DNA of 64,000 nucleotides from Paenibacillus profundus (GTDB lineage Bacteria > Bacillota > Bacilli > Paenibacillales > Paenibacillaceae): positions 63,425 to 127,424 of the forward strand of contig NZ_JAJNBZ010000011.1 of the NCBI RefSeq assembly GCF_021369635.1, given 5' to 3'. Shown piece after piece: positions 17,051-27,484 of this stretch. A model generated the notes under the pieces. The model saw only the letters and a program-made list of their open reading frames with translations, was not told the origin of the DNA and searched no databases. Positions within the stretch are counted from its first letter, which is position 1, and every line of letters starts with the position of its first letter. Position numbers and translations under genes: made by a program.

Positions 17051-17880
17051 ATATTGCCTTTTCACCATGTCCAAATGATACATTCGTATTCCACGCCTGG
17101 GTGCATGGACTCATTCCGGATGCCCCGCAGCTTGACGTCACTTATGCGGATATTGATATTACGAACGGGCTGGCAGCCAGCGGCCAAGGCCCGGAAGTGC
17201 TCAAGGTCTCCTATGCGGCGCTGCCGTGGGTACTGTCGGAGTACGCGCTGCTGCCATGCGGCGGGGCACTGGGCAGAGGCTGCGGGCCGCTTGTGCTGAC
17301 GAAGAGCGGGTCCAATGATCCGGCTGCGCTGTCTGGCAGACGGGTGGCGGTGCCTAGTGAACGCTCAACCGCCTACCTCCTGTTCCGCCTATGGGCGGCG
17401 CAGAACGTTCCGGGAGGCGTCGGCGACATCGTGGTCATGCCGTTTAACGAAATTATGCCGGCGGTGCGCAACGGCGACATCGATGCTGGACTCGTCATCC
17501 ACGAGGCGCGCTTCACCTACCAGAACTATGGCTTGACCCTGTTGGCCGACATGGGCAACTGGTGGGAAGCCGACACCGGATTGCCAATTCCGCTTGGGGC
17601 AATTATTGCCCGCCGCAGCATGGACCTTGCGGCCATCACCAACTGGACCCGTGCCTCGGTCGAATACGCATGGGCTCATCCGGAAGCATCGCGGGATTAC
17701 ATTCTGCGCCATGCGCAAGAGATGAATCCGGTAGTTGCTCAGGCGCATATCAACCTGTACGTCAACGAATTCACGAGAAACCTGGGCGAGGACGGCTATG
17801 GCGCCATAGCGGCCCTGCTCGGTCGCGCAGCGGAAGAAGGACTCGTGCCACAGTTCGATCTCGACGCGTTACGCTTATAA
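17047..17880 (+). CDS. mqnD: 1,4-dihydroxy-6-naphthoate synthase MqnD
   Basis: The 277-residue enzyme converts cyclic dehypoxanthine futalosine to 1,4-dihydroxy-6-naphthoate in menaquinone synthesis. The N-terminus MNIAFSPCPNDTFVFHAWVH is diagnostic. Further marks are KVSYAALPWVLSEYALLPCG, the GRRVAVPSERSTAYLLFRL segment, and GLVIHEARFTYQNYGL with the active-site His. The fold is that of a periplasmic-binding protein, but no signal peptide is present. I start at ATG 17047, which overlaps the mqnB stop; upstream extension would only read into mqnB. Confidence 0.95.
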   Translation: MNIAFSPCPNDTFVFHAWVHGLIPDAPQLDVTYADIDITNGLAASGQGPEVLKVSYAALPWVLSEYALLPCGGALGRGCGPLVLTKSGSNDPAALSGRRVAVPSERSTAYLLFRLWAAQNVPGGVGDIVVMPFNEIMPAVRNGDIDAGLVIHEARFTYQNYGLTLLADMGNWWEADTGLPIPLGAIIARRSMDLAAITNWTRASVEYAWAHPEASRDYILRHAQEMNPVVAQAHINLYVNEFTRNLGEDGYGAIAALLGRAAEEGLVPQFDLDALRL

Positions 17881-17911
17881 TCTTCCATCTCATAAATCCC
17901 AATGCCATAGG

Positions 17912-17943
17912 AAACCCCCGAGGTTGTTGCCTCGGGGGTTTGT
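17912..17943 (+). terminator. Terminator of mqnB-mqnD
   Basis: AAACCCCCGAGG and CCTCGGGGGTTT form a perfect 12-bp stem around TTGTTG, 31 bases after the mqnD stop. It is nearly symmetric, so it could work in both directions. Confidence 0.9.
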
Positions 17944-18673
17944 GCGTTGACCAACGACTGTCGTCCTTGTTCCTTACTTGAGGATTAGAGGTTATGATGC
18001 TCACTGAGGAAAGTCTGGAGTATGAGCGCATGTTAGTTTATAGTCTTTATGTTCAATCTCCCTTTCAATCAGGAAAAATATAATCCAGAACGATCGCACT
18101 ACTCTGTAGCCATAACATAACCATCGTCCCCTTTCCCTTCATATATAATCCATTAACGCTAGCTGTTTGCAGCAGGACAAATATTGATGACTTTGACTTA
18201 TGCCGTATCGGAGAAGCTTGGATGTATTTGATAGTACTGAGCAATTGGGAGAGTGCAGATAAGGAGTATAAAAGAAATACATCCGTGTCTCGAGCCAGCG
18301 CCTACTTTTGAAGATGATACACAGTTCATTAGGTTGCAGACAACTGAAAACTCCATTCGGTATAGGAGCCGATCTCACATTTCTGAATCATTCTCTAGTT
18401 GCATTAAGGGATGCATCTCCTCCGCGCATGTCTGTGTCGACCCCATATGTATCATGTGTGTGTTCCCGGATATCTCACGTCCAGATTTCAGCGTATTCAG
18501 TGATAATGCTAGTATACGAATCTATACGTCGTTACAAGGCCGTTCCCCCTCCCTGATTTACAAAAATATAGCATGCTCGGTCTATGGAATGTCATTCTCT
18601 TTGACCTTATACCCCATTGTGGCTGGTTGCGGCGAATTGAAACGTGGCGCTGTAATTCAGAGTACCGATGCAG
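17944..18673. other. Intergenic stretch without supportable gene
   Basis: About 730 bases between the mqn terminator and the protease terminator. A plus-strand frame at 18253-18816 lacks a ribosome binding site and reads as low-complexity noise. I see no RNA gene or clear remnant here. Confidence 0.5.
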
Positions 18674-18712
18674 GAAAAAGGGCACCCCGAACGTCTTGTT
18701 CAGAAGTGCCCT
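18674..18712 (-). terminator. Terminator of the giant protease gene
   Basis: On the minus strand GGGCAC-TT-CTGAAC pairs with GTTCGG-GG-GTGCCC around an AAGAC loop, followed by TTTTTCC. It lies about 250 bases beyond the stop, so the tandem array at 18801-18940 would be in the 3' untranslated region. Confidence 0.85.
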
Positions 18713-18800
18713 TGCTGTCAGTCCTGGCTCCATACAAAGCAGCAGCACAAGGCGATAATAGGTGTCTTTCACTTACTGCTGACTGTTCACTACTTACTGT

Positions 18801-18940
18801 TCACAGTTCATACTAGCTGTTCAGAGTTCATACTAGCTGTTCAGAGTTCATACTAACTGTTCAGAGTTCATACTAATTGTTCAGAGTTCATACTAGCTGT
18901 TCAGAGTTCATTTTAGCTGTTCAGAGTTCTTTCTAGCTGT
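18801..18940. repeat. Seven 20-bp tandem repeats
   Basis: Seven head-to-tail units of TCAGAGTTCATACTAGCTGT keep an exact 20-base period, with one to three changes per unit and no spacers. The array is placed just after the stop of the protease gene and before its terminator. Confidence 0.95.
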
Positions 18941-18959
18941 TTACAGCCCGCTGCTCCGC

Positions 18960-21900
18960 TTATATACGATGAAGCATCTCCAATACTCGGTGTAAAATGA
19001 CAGCGACTTGCGCACGAGATGTCGGCGCATCGCCCGCGAATCGGTTGTTCCCGATACCCTTCACCAATCCGTTGCGGTAAGCATAGGCCACGGCAGCGCG
19101 GGCTTCCAGGGAAACAGTGTCTTGAACGTCCCATCCATCGTTCTCTTGTTCACGCGGCAGCTCTACATCCAGCGCCGTCACGAGCATGACGATCATCCCC
19201 TCGCGCCGCAGGATGTCGTGTGCTCCCGGCTCACTTGCCCGTTTCGCCCAATCCGCTTCCTTGCCTAGAATGCGGTCCAGCAAAGTCATGAACTCTGCCC
19301 GGGTGACCTGATCATTCGGAGCGAATTGGTATTCATTCCGGCCGACGGCAACATGCTGAGAAGCCAACACTTCAATTTCTTTTCTGCCCCAATGATTGGA
19401 AATATCCGCGAACGTCTTCCCGTACTCCAATGCAGAATAGGAGCCGAGCTGTTGAATCGTAATGAGAAGCTCTGAGTTGCTGCTCTGCTGCTCGCTTCGA
19501 GAAGCCAGCCCGGCAAACTCCCACTTATTGCGTTCCTTCGTATCATTGCGATAATATATACCGGCTTTGCGCTTATCACGGACGACTTTGTCATCCAACT
19601 GCATAGTAAAGCTAAGCGGCTTGTTCAATGTCTTGCGCTCAGTGCCAATCGTGACGATGTCCGACACAATAGACGCTTTTTCCCCTTTAACTATGCTGTC
19701 GCTCTGTCCGATCATGTCGGGATTCACAGCGATCGTCAGCTGCAGCCCGCTCTGACTCATAAAGTCTGGTAACGCATCTGCAGGAATGGTCAATCCAAAC
19801 CGTGTACCGTTCATTTTAACAGCCTTGCCCGACGCGCTTAGCTGCTTGGCTAACGACAAAGCCAGTTCAATGCTGACGGCACCATAATCCTCAAATGCCA
19901 CGGACGACAAGTCGAGTGTTAGCGTGTTGCTTGCTCCCGTCTTAGCCTTGGCAAGCTCATCGTCCAGCCATGCTTGAGCAATGATAGCGCGCGCGTTCTT
20001 AACTCCTTCTTTTCGCTCCACTTTCAAGCTTCCGATTGTTTTGCCATTGGCAACGATCGGGGTCCCATTATCTGGAACGGAAACAGTCCCGGCACCAGAA
20101 GATGATGCAGAAGGAGCAGACCCAGACGTATCAGGCCGAGGTGCAGGCGGTGTAGGCGTATCCGGCTTCTTCACCGTCACTTGCGCAGTCGCTTGCAGCG
20201 CCCCATACTCCACATGGATACGTGCTTCTCCCGCTTGATGAGCGCTGACCCGGCCCGTATCGTCGACCTTGGCCACCTCCGGATCCGATGAGGAGAACTT
20301 CAGTCCTTCCGTAACCGGAACTGTCTTCTTCTCCCCGTTGGCATATACCGATGCCGTAACGCTTAATGGTGCCGATTCCCCTATCGTCAACGCAAGCGCA
20401 GACGGACGAACCGTGATAGACCTTACTTCTTCCTGTGGCGGTTCTGCACTCTTTTCGACCGTAACATGCACGGCATCCTGCAGTTCCCCATACTGGGCGG
20501 TGATTGTTGTGTTCCCGGCTTGATGGCCAGTGACCCAACCCATATGATTCACCGCAGCAATATCGGAATCGGAAGACACGAATGTCAAGCCCTGCACAAG
20601 CGGAACCGTCTTCTTCTCCCCGTTAGCATACACCACCGCAGTAACGCTCAACTGTGCCGACTTCCCTTCGGTTAACGTCAAGCTCGACGGATGAACCGAT
20701 ATGGAGCGAACTTCTCCATCTGGAATGTCCGGTGCTTTTTCTACAGTCACGCGGACCGTGTCCTGCAGCCCGTTATAGGTAACAGTGACAACCGCTTCGC
20801 CTTCACCAAGCGCAGTTATCATCCCGTTGCTGTCTACAGCGGCTGCTTGATCGGCTTCAATGTGATAAGACGCCAGCTGTGTCACATCTCGTTCGTACCC
20901 TGCTGCATTGCGCGCCTTCACGGTCAATTGCGTCTGTTGTCCTTCGAACAGGGCAATATCCCGCGGCTCCACTCTGATCTCCGTAGCCGATGAATCGTCT
21001 CCGATCTTCGTAATTCGGGCCCGAATCATATAATTGCCTTGCGATTCAGCTGCCTGCTTCCATGATCCATTCTCCAGCTTCCAGGAACGCTTATGGTTGG
21101 CTCCTGTCTGATCGACAGCAAGGCCTGGAACATCGGGATAAGATCCCGGTTGAATGTAAGCAACATAGAAGTCACCATTAACGACTGGCGTATTTGGAAA
21201 ATCCACCTTGGTCCACGTTCCGTCTAATTGGGCCGTTCCCGTATGCGGACCAGAGATCATTGCTCCCGGCAAGCCATCAGGTCCTTCCGCGTCGTACATC
21301 GCATATTGGAATTCCGTCCCGCCCGGTTCCGGCCAGCCTTCATCCCAGAAAAACATACGGGCTCCTGTCACTTGCGCCTGACCTTTCGTCGTCATTCGTA
21401 CGGCATAACCATTTCCCGGGCTATAATATGCGATCGCATTATCTCCCTTGCCGCTGTCGTAGGCGAGCTCATCGGCTGTTCCCATGAAAGACTTCAAAGC
21501 GATATCCTTCGTGACGCTCTGCTCGCCTATAACGCTTACTTGCTGCTCGGAGGACAAGTAGCCCAATGAAGACACGAGAAGTCGATAATCTCCTTCATAT
21601 GCTTCGATTGTATAATTCCCATTGACATCGGTCATGACAGAAGGCACATGAGCATCCTCCATCACCCGTACGCTGGCGCCGGCAACCGGTCTGCCTGTCG
21701 CCTCATCTGTAACGGTGCCCATAATCGTTCCCTTGAGCAGCGGCTGTAAATGAATGTCGACCTCCGTCGGCTGCTTGTCCGCAATGGTTACACCTTGATT
21801 GACGGTCCGATATCCGTAAGCCTCCACTCTCATCTGATAGTCCCCGGGCGGGTGCTGAAGCTTGTAACGCCCCGAACCCAAGTCTGTCTTCGCGGAGCGG

Positions 21901-24900
21901 TCGGTCTCTACAATTGTCACCGTCGCCGCTGCCGGCAGACGAGATTGGCCGGTTCCTTGCGTTTGCGCTTCCTGTCTCGCTGCTTTCCATGCAGAGATGA
22001 GCAGACTTGGCGTCGTTGCTCCTTCACGGTCAACCGGACCATGCTGCGCATCCGTCTTGGTTGGACGATTCGGCTCGGCTGGCGGTGCGCCCGTCATGTC
22101 CTTTGCCCTCAGCTCATTTGTCATATCCGGCTGAGGTTGATTGGATGGATCCGCCATATTCTTCTTCTCGGATGAAGCCTTCATATCCGTTTTTTCCGGC
22201 ATATGCTGTTCATCCCCTGTCGATGCGTCCTCTGAAGCATTCATGGAAGAACTGACCGTCTTGACGGGCGGTGTATCCCTCACTTCAAAGTTATCAATAA
22301 ACCAGCCTTTTCCGGTTGTACTATTGCCGCTCTTCAAGCGGAAGCGAATTTTCACCTTTTTTCCTGCGTAATCATCGATTCCAAGCTCATCCAAATACCA
22401 GAACATGCGAGGATGCTTGCTGTCATACGACGGCTTGGGATAAGAGGCCAGCCCTCTCCACGTGGCTCCGTCATCCGAGCTGATTTCAACAGTTCCCTTG
22501 TCAAGATCGCCGTCGATATCATACCACTGCTGAAAATAGATGGAAGCATGCTGCGCACCCGTCAAATCAATTTCCGGGGAAATAAGACTTTGATCCGTAT
22601 TTTTCGCATAAGAACCAGACAAATTGGTTCCCCACACCTTGCTTCCAGATACCGCTTCTTTCGGTCCGTACTTCGGATTAGGCTCGCCGTGCTCCCACTG
22701 ATTGTTCTCGCCTTCCAGTGTCCAGCCCTTATCTAGTCCCTCGAAATCATCGCTAAAAATCGGCGTGCCGCCCGTGAATGTCCATGACACTTCATTCGAG
22801 GCCTCGCTTAGCACCTGGCTATACGTTCTCGCCTTAACGATATAGTAGTATGTGCCTTGCTGCAGGGTCGGAAGGTCCCCGTAACTGCGGTTTTTGCTCG
22901 TTCCGATTTCTTCATATCCCCCGCCTGGTGTGGTGGAGCGGTAGACGACATAATCCATCACATCGCCCTGCGGCTCCTTGTCCCACTCAATAATGACACG
23001 GCCAGGCGTATTGCTCCGCACCTTCGCTATTGGTGTAGCAGGCTGTGCTTGATTCGGCCCGATGAGTTCAATGTCATCAACATACCAGCCCTCATCACTG
23101 CCGTTCTCACCGCGCAAATTGAAGAGGACATAGATTTGATCGCCTTTGTACGGTGATAAATCGATATACTCTGTTTGCCAACCTCTGCTATTCATTCTGA
23201 AATCTTTCACCAGTTCGTATTGAAAGCCATTCGATTTACGGCCGATGAACACCTCCGCTTTGTCGAACAAGGCGAAAAACCAATCGCCGAGCTTGTGCCA
23301 ATGCTTAAACGACAAGATGGTATGCTCGCCATCTCTCAAGTCGATTAATGGCAGCACGAAGAACGTCTCCTTCACACCTTCCGGATAATTGCCATGCAGG
23401 CGCGTAGCCATCAGCTTGCTTCCGGAATAAGCCTTGCCGGGACCTGTCGTCGGCTCGCCCCATTCCCAAATTCCAAGCTCGCCACCGAAGTCGAACCCTT
23501 CGATATTTTGCTCGAAATCCTGCTTATATCCCAGCTTGACTCCTTCCGATACCTTCACTGGATAGATGTCTGTCTCTACCTCGTTGCCGCTGAAGTCAAC
23601 AGCTCGGATCCGGTATTCAATTCCCTCCTTCACAAGCAAAGTCACCGGGATGTTCCCTTCATACTTCCCATCCTGATGATTGCCCGAGATGCGGGTCATC
23701 GGCAGTGTCGTCCACTCTTTCCCACCAACTGCGCGCACCATGAGCTCAACGGTCACGACGCTGTTATCATCCATGGCACGAGCATAGATATCCAGCTCCA
23801 TCGCATTGAAGGTCAGTGTAATCGGTGTATGCTCGATGACAGGCTTGCCGTCATCCGATCCATCGATCGTGATCGTTCCTTCCACAGAGCCGAGTCCGCT
23901 CTTGAGCGAGGATACCGCATTCAAAGCGTTGACGATGCCCCATCCAAACCCGTTGTTCGGCGTCTGAGGGAATTCATCGTCGGTTAGCGGTACCGCCGTA
24001 TTCTTCAAAATGCTCTCCAATTTTTCCACCGTCAGCGAATGATTAGCCTGCAGCAGCAGAGCGGCAACCCCTGCCGTATGCGGACTGGCCATCGACGTCC
24101 CGTTCATGAGCCCATACTTCCCATTTGGCATGGACGAACGGATATTAACGCCCGGGGCAGACACTTCCGGCTTCATCTGTCCATATGGAGTCGGTCCTTG
24201 CAGCGAGAAGCTGGCCAGGCGGTTATCGATATCGACGGCTCCGGTCGCAAATGATTCCGGGTAGTTCCCCGGAGGCGTTATCGAGCCTGGACCCCCGTTG
24301 TTCTCCGGAGGCTTCGTGTTTCCCGCAGAGAAGGCAGGGAAAATGCCGGCTGACCGCCATGCCTTAACGATGTCCTGAAAGAACTCATTCTTCCCGGCTT
24401 GCACGTTGCCCCACGAATTGTTCACGATATCCGGCGCCAGCTCAGGATAAGAGCGTCCATTTTTGTCGGTAGGCGCCATAAGCCATTCACCAGCTGCCAA
24501 AATGCCAGCGTCCGTCGCTGATCCTGCCGAGTCAAAAATTCGCACCGCAATCCACTTCGCCTGCGAGGCAACGCCGATTGGGTTCTTCCCATCCACCTCG
24601 GAGCCAACCATCGTGCCCATAACATGGGTACCATGTCCGTTACCGTCGTGCGGAAGTTTTTTCTGTTCTAGCGTAGCATCGTACCAGTGCAGCTCTGGCT
24701 TGTCCAATTCGCCTTGGGCATTATACCCTCTCCACTTGTGCTGCAGCGTTGGATGGGTCCAGTCAACGCCTGAGTCCATATTCGCAACGACGATGCCTGT
24801 GCCATCAATGCCCATCTCCCACACTTGAGGCGCGTTAATGTTTCGCAAGTTCCAAGGAACGTTCGGTTTGCCCTCGGTGCCATTCATAGCATTCATGTCG

Positions 24901-25493
24901 TTCATGGTATGCAAGGAGCGTGGCTGAACCTCCTCCTCCGGGCTCTCAAGCGTATCCAACGTATATGTATGGTTAGGGGTGACGGCCTCCACATCAGAGC
25001 GGGTGGACAGTCGCTCCATCACGTCCTGCGTGCTCGTAACGGCCACCGCATTAACGATGTAATAGGCCCGGAAGTCCTGTACCGTTCCGGAACGCTTCCC
25101 TGCTTCCAATTCATCTAATAACGGAGATTGCGCGCGGTCCGCCGTCTCCATTAAGGAGTTGAGGACGAAGCTGCGCACCGTCTGCTTCCGCTTCGCAGAG
25201 GTCTCTCCAGAGAAAGCAGAATACTTCGCTGCGAGGGTCGATGCCGCTTCAACATTGACCTGCTCTTTCAGCTTCACAATATACGTGAGGTATTTCTGAC
25301 TAGCAAATTGCTCGAATAGCGCGGCATCCACCTTGCCGACTTGTGCATCCGCCTGCTGAGATTCCGACATCATCAGCATTGCGGAATCGTTCGTCTCTCC
25401 GCTCATGGCTAATGCCCCTGGAGCGGATGTCACGAACAAAATGATAGTTAACGCAAGCGCCAACCATCGATGAAGCACTGATTTGTAAAACAC
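18960..25493 (-). CDS. Giant secreted S8 (bacillopeptidase F-like) protease with SLH anchor
   Basis: I start at GTG 25493: AAGGAGG lies eight bases upstream. The 2177-residue product has a signal peptide (to about residue 30), an I9 propeptide (about 55-175) and an S8 catalytic domain with D240 (NMDSGVDWTHP), H287 (GNGHGTH) and S467 (NGTSMASPH). Next come two jelly-roll modules resembling the immune inhibitor A/MAM type, split by a fibronectin-like domain. They are followed by a charged linker, two carboxypeptidase-regulatory-like modules, three BIG2-type Ig domains (each with SVTA-VYANGEKKTVP or close), a Pro/Ser-rich linker and C-terminal SLH repeats (FADISNHWGRKEIEVL, VTRAEFMTLLDRILG). SLH domains bind pyruvylated wall polymer, so it should stay on the cell surface. 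Domain order up to the Ig repeats recalls bacillopeptidase F. Confidence 0.92.
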   Translation of the reverse strand: MFYKSVLHRWLALALTIILFVTSAPGALAMSGETNDSAMLMMSESQQADAQVGKVDAALFEQFASQKYLTYIVKLKEQVNVEAASTLAAKYSAFSGETSAKRKQTVRSFVLNSLMETADRAQSPLLDELEAGKRSGTVQDFRAYYIVNAVAVTSTQDVMERLSTRSDVEAVTPNHTYTLDTLESPEEEVQPRSLHTMNDMNAMNGTEGKPNVPWNLRNINAPQVWEMGIDGTGIVVANMDSGVDWTHPTLQHKWRGYNAQGELDKPELHWYDATLEQKKLPHDGNGHGTHVMGTMVGSEVDGKNPIGVASQAKWIAVRIFDSAGSATDAGILAAGEWLMAPTDKNGRSYPELAPDIVNNSWGNVQAGKNEFFQDIVKAWRSAGIFPAFSAGNTKPPENNGGPGSITPPGNYPESFATGAVDIDNRLASFSLQGPTPYGQMKPEVSAPGVNIRSSMPNGKYGLMNGTSMASPHTAGVAALLLQANHSLTVEKLESILKNTAVPLTDDEFPQTPNNGFGWGIVNALNAVSSLKSGLGSVEGTITIDGSDDGKPVIEHTPITLTFNAMELDIYARAMDDNSVVTVELMVRAVGGKEWTTLPMTRISGNHQDGKYEGNIPVTLLVKEGIEYRIRAVDFSGNEVETDIYPVKVSEGVKLGYKQDFEQNIEGFDFGGELGIWEWGEPTTGPGKAYSGSKLMATRLHGNYPEGVKETFFVLPLIDLRDGEHTILSFKHWHKLGDWFFALFDKAEVFIGRKSNGFQYELVKDFRMNSRGWQTEYIDLSPYKGDQIYVLFNLRGENGSDEGWYVDDIELIGPNQAQPATPIAKVRSNTPGRVIIEWDKEPQGDVMDYVVYRSTTPGGGYEEIGTSKNRSYGDLPTLQQGTYYYIVKARTYSQVLSEASNEVSWTFTGGTPIFSDDFEGLDKGWTLEGENNQWEHGEPNPKYGPKEAVSGSKVWGTNLSGSYAKNTDQSLISPEIDLTGAQHASIYFQQWYDIDGDLDKGTVEISSDDGATWRGLASYPKPSYDSKHPRMFWYLDELGIDDYAGKKVKIRFRLKSGNSTTGKGWFIDNFEVRDTPPVKTVSSSMNASEDASTGDEQHMPEKTDMKASSEKKNMADPSNQPQPDMTNELRAKDMTGAPPAEPNRPTKTDAQHGPVDREGATTPSLLISAWKAARQEAQTQGTGQSRLPAAATVTIVETDRSAKTDLGSGRYKLQHPPGDYQMRVEAYGYRTVNQGVTIADKQPTEVDIHLQPLLKGTIMGTVTDEATGRPVAGASVRVMEDAHVPSVMTDVNGNYTIEAYEGDYRLLVSSLGYLSSEQQVSVIGEQSVTKDIALKSFMGTADELAYDSGKGDNAIAYYSPGNGYAVRMTTKGQAQVTGARMFFWDEGWPEPGGTEFQYAMYDAEGPDGLPGAMISGPHTGTAQLDGTWTKVDFPNTPVVNGDFYVAYIQPGSYPDVPGLAVDQTGANHKRSWKLENGSWKQAAESQGNYMIRARITKIGDDSSATEIRVEPRDIALFEGQQTQLTVKARNAAGYERDVTQLASYHIEADQAAAVDSNGMITALGEGEAVVTVTYNGLQDTVRVTVEKAPDIPDGEVRSISVHPSSLTLTEGKSAQLSVTAVVYANGEKKTVPLVQGLTFVSSDSDIAAVNHMGWVTGHQAGNTTITAQYGELQDAVHVTVEKSAEPPQEEVRSITVRPSALALTIGESAPLSVTASVYANGEKKTVPVTEGLKFSSSDPEVAKVDDTGRVSAHQAGEARIHVEYGALQATAQVTVKKPDTPTPPAPRPDTSGSAPSASSSGAGTVSVPDNGTPIVANGKTIGSLKVERKEGVKNARAIIAQAWLDDELAKAKTGASNTLTLDLSSVAFEDYGAVSIELALSLAKQLSASGKAVKMNGTRFGLTIPADALPDFMSQSGLQLTIAVNPDMIGQSDSIVKGEKASIVSDIVTIGTERKTLNKPLSFTMQLDDKVVRDKRKAGIYYRNDTKERNKWEFAGLASRSEQQSSNSELLITIQQLGSYSALEYGKTFADISNHWGRKEIEVLASQHVAVGRNEYQFAPNDQVTRAEFMTLLDRILGKEADWAKRASEPGAHDILRREGMIVMLVTALDVELPREQENDGWDVQDTVSLEARAAVAYAYRNGLVKGIGNNRFAGDAPTSRAQVAVILHRVLEMLHRI

Positions 25494-25594
25494 TATGAAT
25501 TCCTCCTTATTCAGCGAATTTAGCATTTTTTAGTAGATGAATTTACGTTCACCCTCCTATTTTCCAGATCCCTCTCATCTTGGAAACTGATAGA

Positions 25595-25623
25595 ATTGTA
25601 CTAAATTAAATTTGTTGTGTAAA
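25595..25623 (-). promoter_or_regulatory. Candidate promoter of the giant protease
   Basis: On the minus strand TTTACA (25623-25618) and TACAAT (25600-25595) are 17 bases apart, about 100 bases before the GTG start. This is a good sigma-A match. Confidence 0.65.
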
Positions 25624-25677
25624 TACAATACTTTTGACCTAATGCAAAAATAAAGTCATAATTTGGTTTTAGGTGTC

Positions 25678-25721
25678 AAAAAAAAACGACCTCCTCCCGA
25701 TATAGATCCGGGAAAAAATCG
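25678..25721 (-). terminator. Terminator after the arylamine N-acetyltransferase gene
   Basis: On the minus strand a hairpin closed by CGA/TCG, with CCCG/CGGG at the loop and several U-G pairs, is followed by a run of eight T. It lies about 100 bases beyond the stop at 25818. Confidence 0.7.
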
Positions 25722-25817
25722 CTAGATTCGAAGCTTTTCTACAATATTCTATTGTATTTTCTTACTGATATCATTCATCCGCTTCCGTAATGTTGCCGAC
25801 AAATCTATATATTTCGT

Positions 25818-26612
25818 TCACACTGTAATTTCATTGAGATTAATGCCGAAATAAGACCGCAACGCTTCCTCATACTCCGCTTCAGTCTGTGGGATAAAGG
25901 TGCTCACCTGCTCAGAGGCAAATATGCGGAATTCCCGACCGGCAACTGTGTTGCGGCCCTCGCGGGTACGGAGCGCTACCATTGCATCCTGAATGAAAAT
26001 CGAGTCCGGCGCGTTCTCGCACCAATACGTGGCCATAATGAAGTCTTTAGCAAGCTGCGACTCCTCGGTGAAGGAATAGAGCTGAAACCATTCGCCACGT
26101 TTGAGCTCGCACAGCATCCAGCCAAATTCAGGATCGCGCACCAAGCGGTAGCATTCATCGCCCTGCTGGTGCTCAAGTCCTTCGATCATCTGAATCGGCC
26201 GGCGCGGCACAATCCCACCCACGCCCACATCACATAGGTACAAAGCCCCTCCCACTTCCACCTTCAGTACATGATGCCGCCGTTTCGGTGGTGGATTCAG
26301 CTCGTCGCGCCAGAATCGAGACATAAGGTCGGTCACCGGATAGCCAAGCTCGCGCAGCAGCCAGCCGAATAGAGCGTTGAGCTCGAAGCAGTAGCCTCCG
26401 CGACGTCGGACGACAATTTTATTGAATAGCTCCGGAATGTCAAGCGACAATGGAATGCGGCGCACAATGTCGATGTTCTCGTATGGCACCGCGTGCAGAT
26501 GGCACTCCTGCAATTCGGCCAGCGCTGCGGCGCTGATTTCCACCGGCCCCTCGTACCCGATGCGCTCCAGATAGGCGTACACTTCAGGTTTCATTTCATT
26601 GCAATCGTTCAT
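25818..26612 (-). CDS. Arylamine N-acetyltransferase (NAT)
   Basis: The 264-residue enzyme transfers acetyl from acetyl-CoA to arylamines and hydrazines. The catalytic triad is visible: Cys in RRGGYCFELNALF, His in RRHHVLKVEV and Asp in LCDVGVGG. The N-terminus (VYAYLERIGYEGP, HAVPYENIDI) is canonical. I choose ATG 26612 because AAGGAG is eight bases upstream; an ATG eight codons earlier has no site. The gene is monocistronic, and its relatives in Bacillota often act in xenobiotic tolerance; the natural substrate is not evident here. Confidence 0.93.
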   Translation of the reverse strand: MNDCNEMKPEVYAYLERIGYEGPVEISAAALAELQECHLHAVPYENIDIVRRIPLSLDIPELFNKIVVRRRGGYCFELNALFGWLLRELGYPVTDLMSRFWRDELNPPPKRRHHVLKVEVGGALYLCDVGVGGIVPRRPIQMIEGLEHQQGDECYRLVRDPEFGWMLCELKRGEWFQLYSFTEESQLAKDFIMATYWCENAPDSIFIQDAMVALRTREGRNTVAGREFRIFASEQVSTFIPQTEAEYEEALRSYFGINLNEITV

Positions 26613-27484
26613 AATATCGACTCCTTCCCTCTTCATTAGGGCGGTTGCCTCGAATGACGAATAGATTGGCTAACAATTTGGCTAACAATACCACCATCAT
26701 AGCAACATCCTCACGTTCCTACAAGACAGCTCGCATATGCCTAAATACCCTTGTGTAATTTGATCGTTGATCCTCAAAAATCTTCCTCTTTCCCCTCCCA
26801 TTCTTACTTTTATCCCACTACCATTGGCGCAATGCAGATGCTCTTTTGCTTGCAGCACTACTATTTTTGTCCCACTTCAAAATAATTAAAATTTCTTATA
26901 GCATAAGCGGTTAAACTTTAGTATAATGTGTTGAAATAACTGGATCCCCGCCCATCTATTATGAATCACTTTTCTTTTGCAGCAATAATCCACCCAGCTT
27001 ATCTTGCCAATTAACCGCATGTTGACTTGCGTTTTCCAGAACTGGTTTATTCATTTCCACACTTCCTGCAAGCGTTTACCTAATCTTATTGTGAAGTTCC
27101 TCATCGTCATCGGCCCGCACCTTAGAAAGGCTTCACATCAGTCTCTTTTAGACCTTCTGCTCTCCTGATACCATACATCACAGCCAGTTTCGCATCATGT
27201 GTCTCATATGAATCTGCCAACGCATCCCGTTGATTTATTGGATCGTCTTTTTATACAAGTGTTGTCCGTTATTTCCAATAGTATGCTCCATATCTAGTCC
27301 AACTGCAGGTCGCCGTAACGTATTATACGCTCTCAGTCTTAGCCCTAGATCGGCTAGCTTTCTCAACCACCAATAACATAAACGCTTTAATTCTATGAAG
27401 GAGGTGATGCAACAGCTCATTAATAGAGTACAGTCACAATGTTGCTTGTATTCCATAATCCACCCAAACCAAGGAGGTAATGAA
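26613..27484. other. Long intergenic region upstream of the LPMO gene
   Basis: About 870 AT-rich bases. A minus-strand frame around 27235-27400 (LRLRAYNTLRRPAVGLD) might be a worn gene end, but I cannot name it and it has no start signals. No RNA gene recognised. Confidence 0.4.

Noticed and set aside
18253-18816. 187-codon plus-strand frame after the mqn genes
   Set aside because: It has no ribosome binding site and no domain, and runs through the protease terminator hairpin.
18801-18940. Possible CRISPR array
   Set aside because: Repeats are directly head-to-tail with a 20-base period and have no spacers; no cas genes are nearby.
27395-27484. Earlier start for the LPMO gene (30 extra residues)
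   Set aside because: AAGGAGGT lies directly before ATG 27485, and a signal peptide follows that start; the upstream codons would spoil it.
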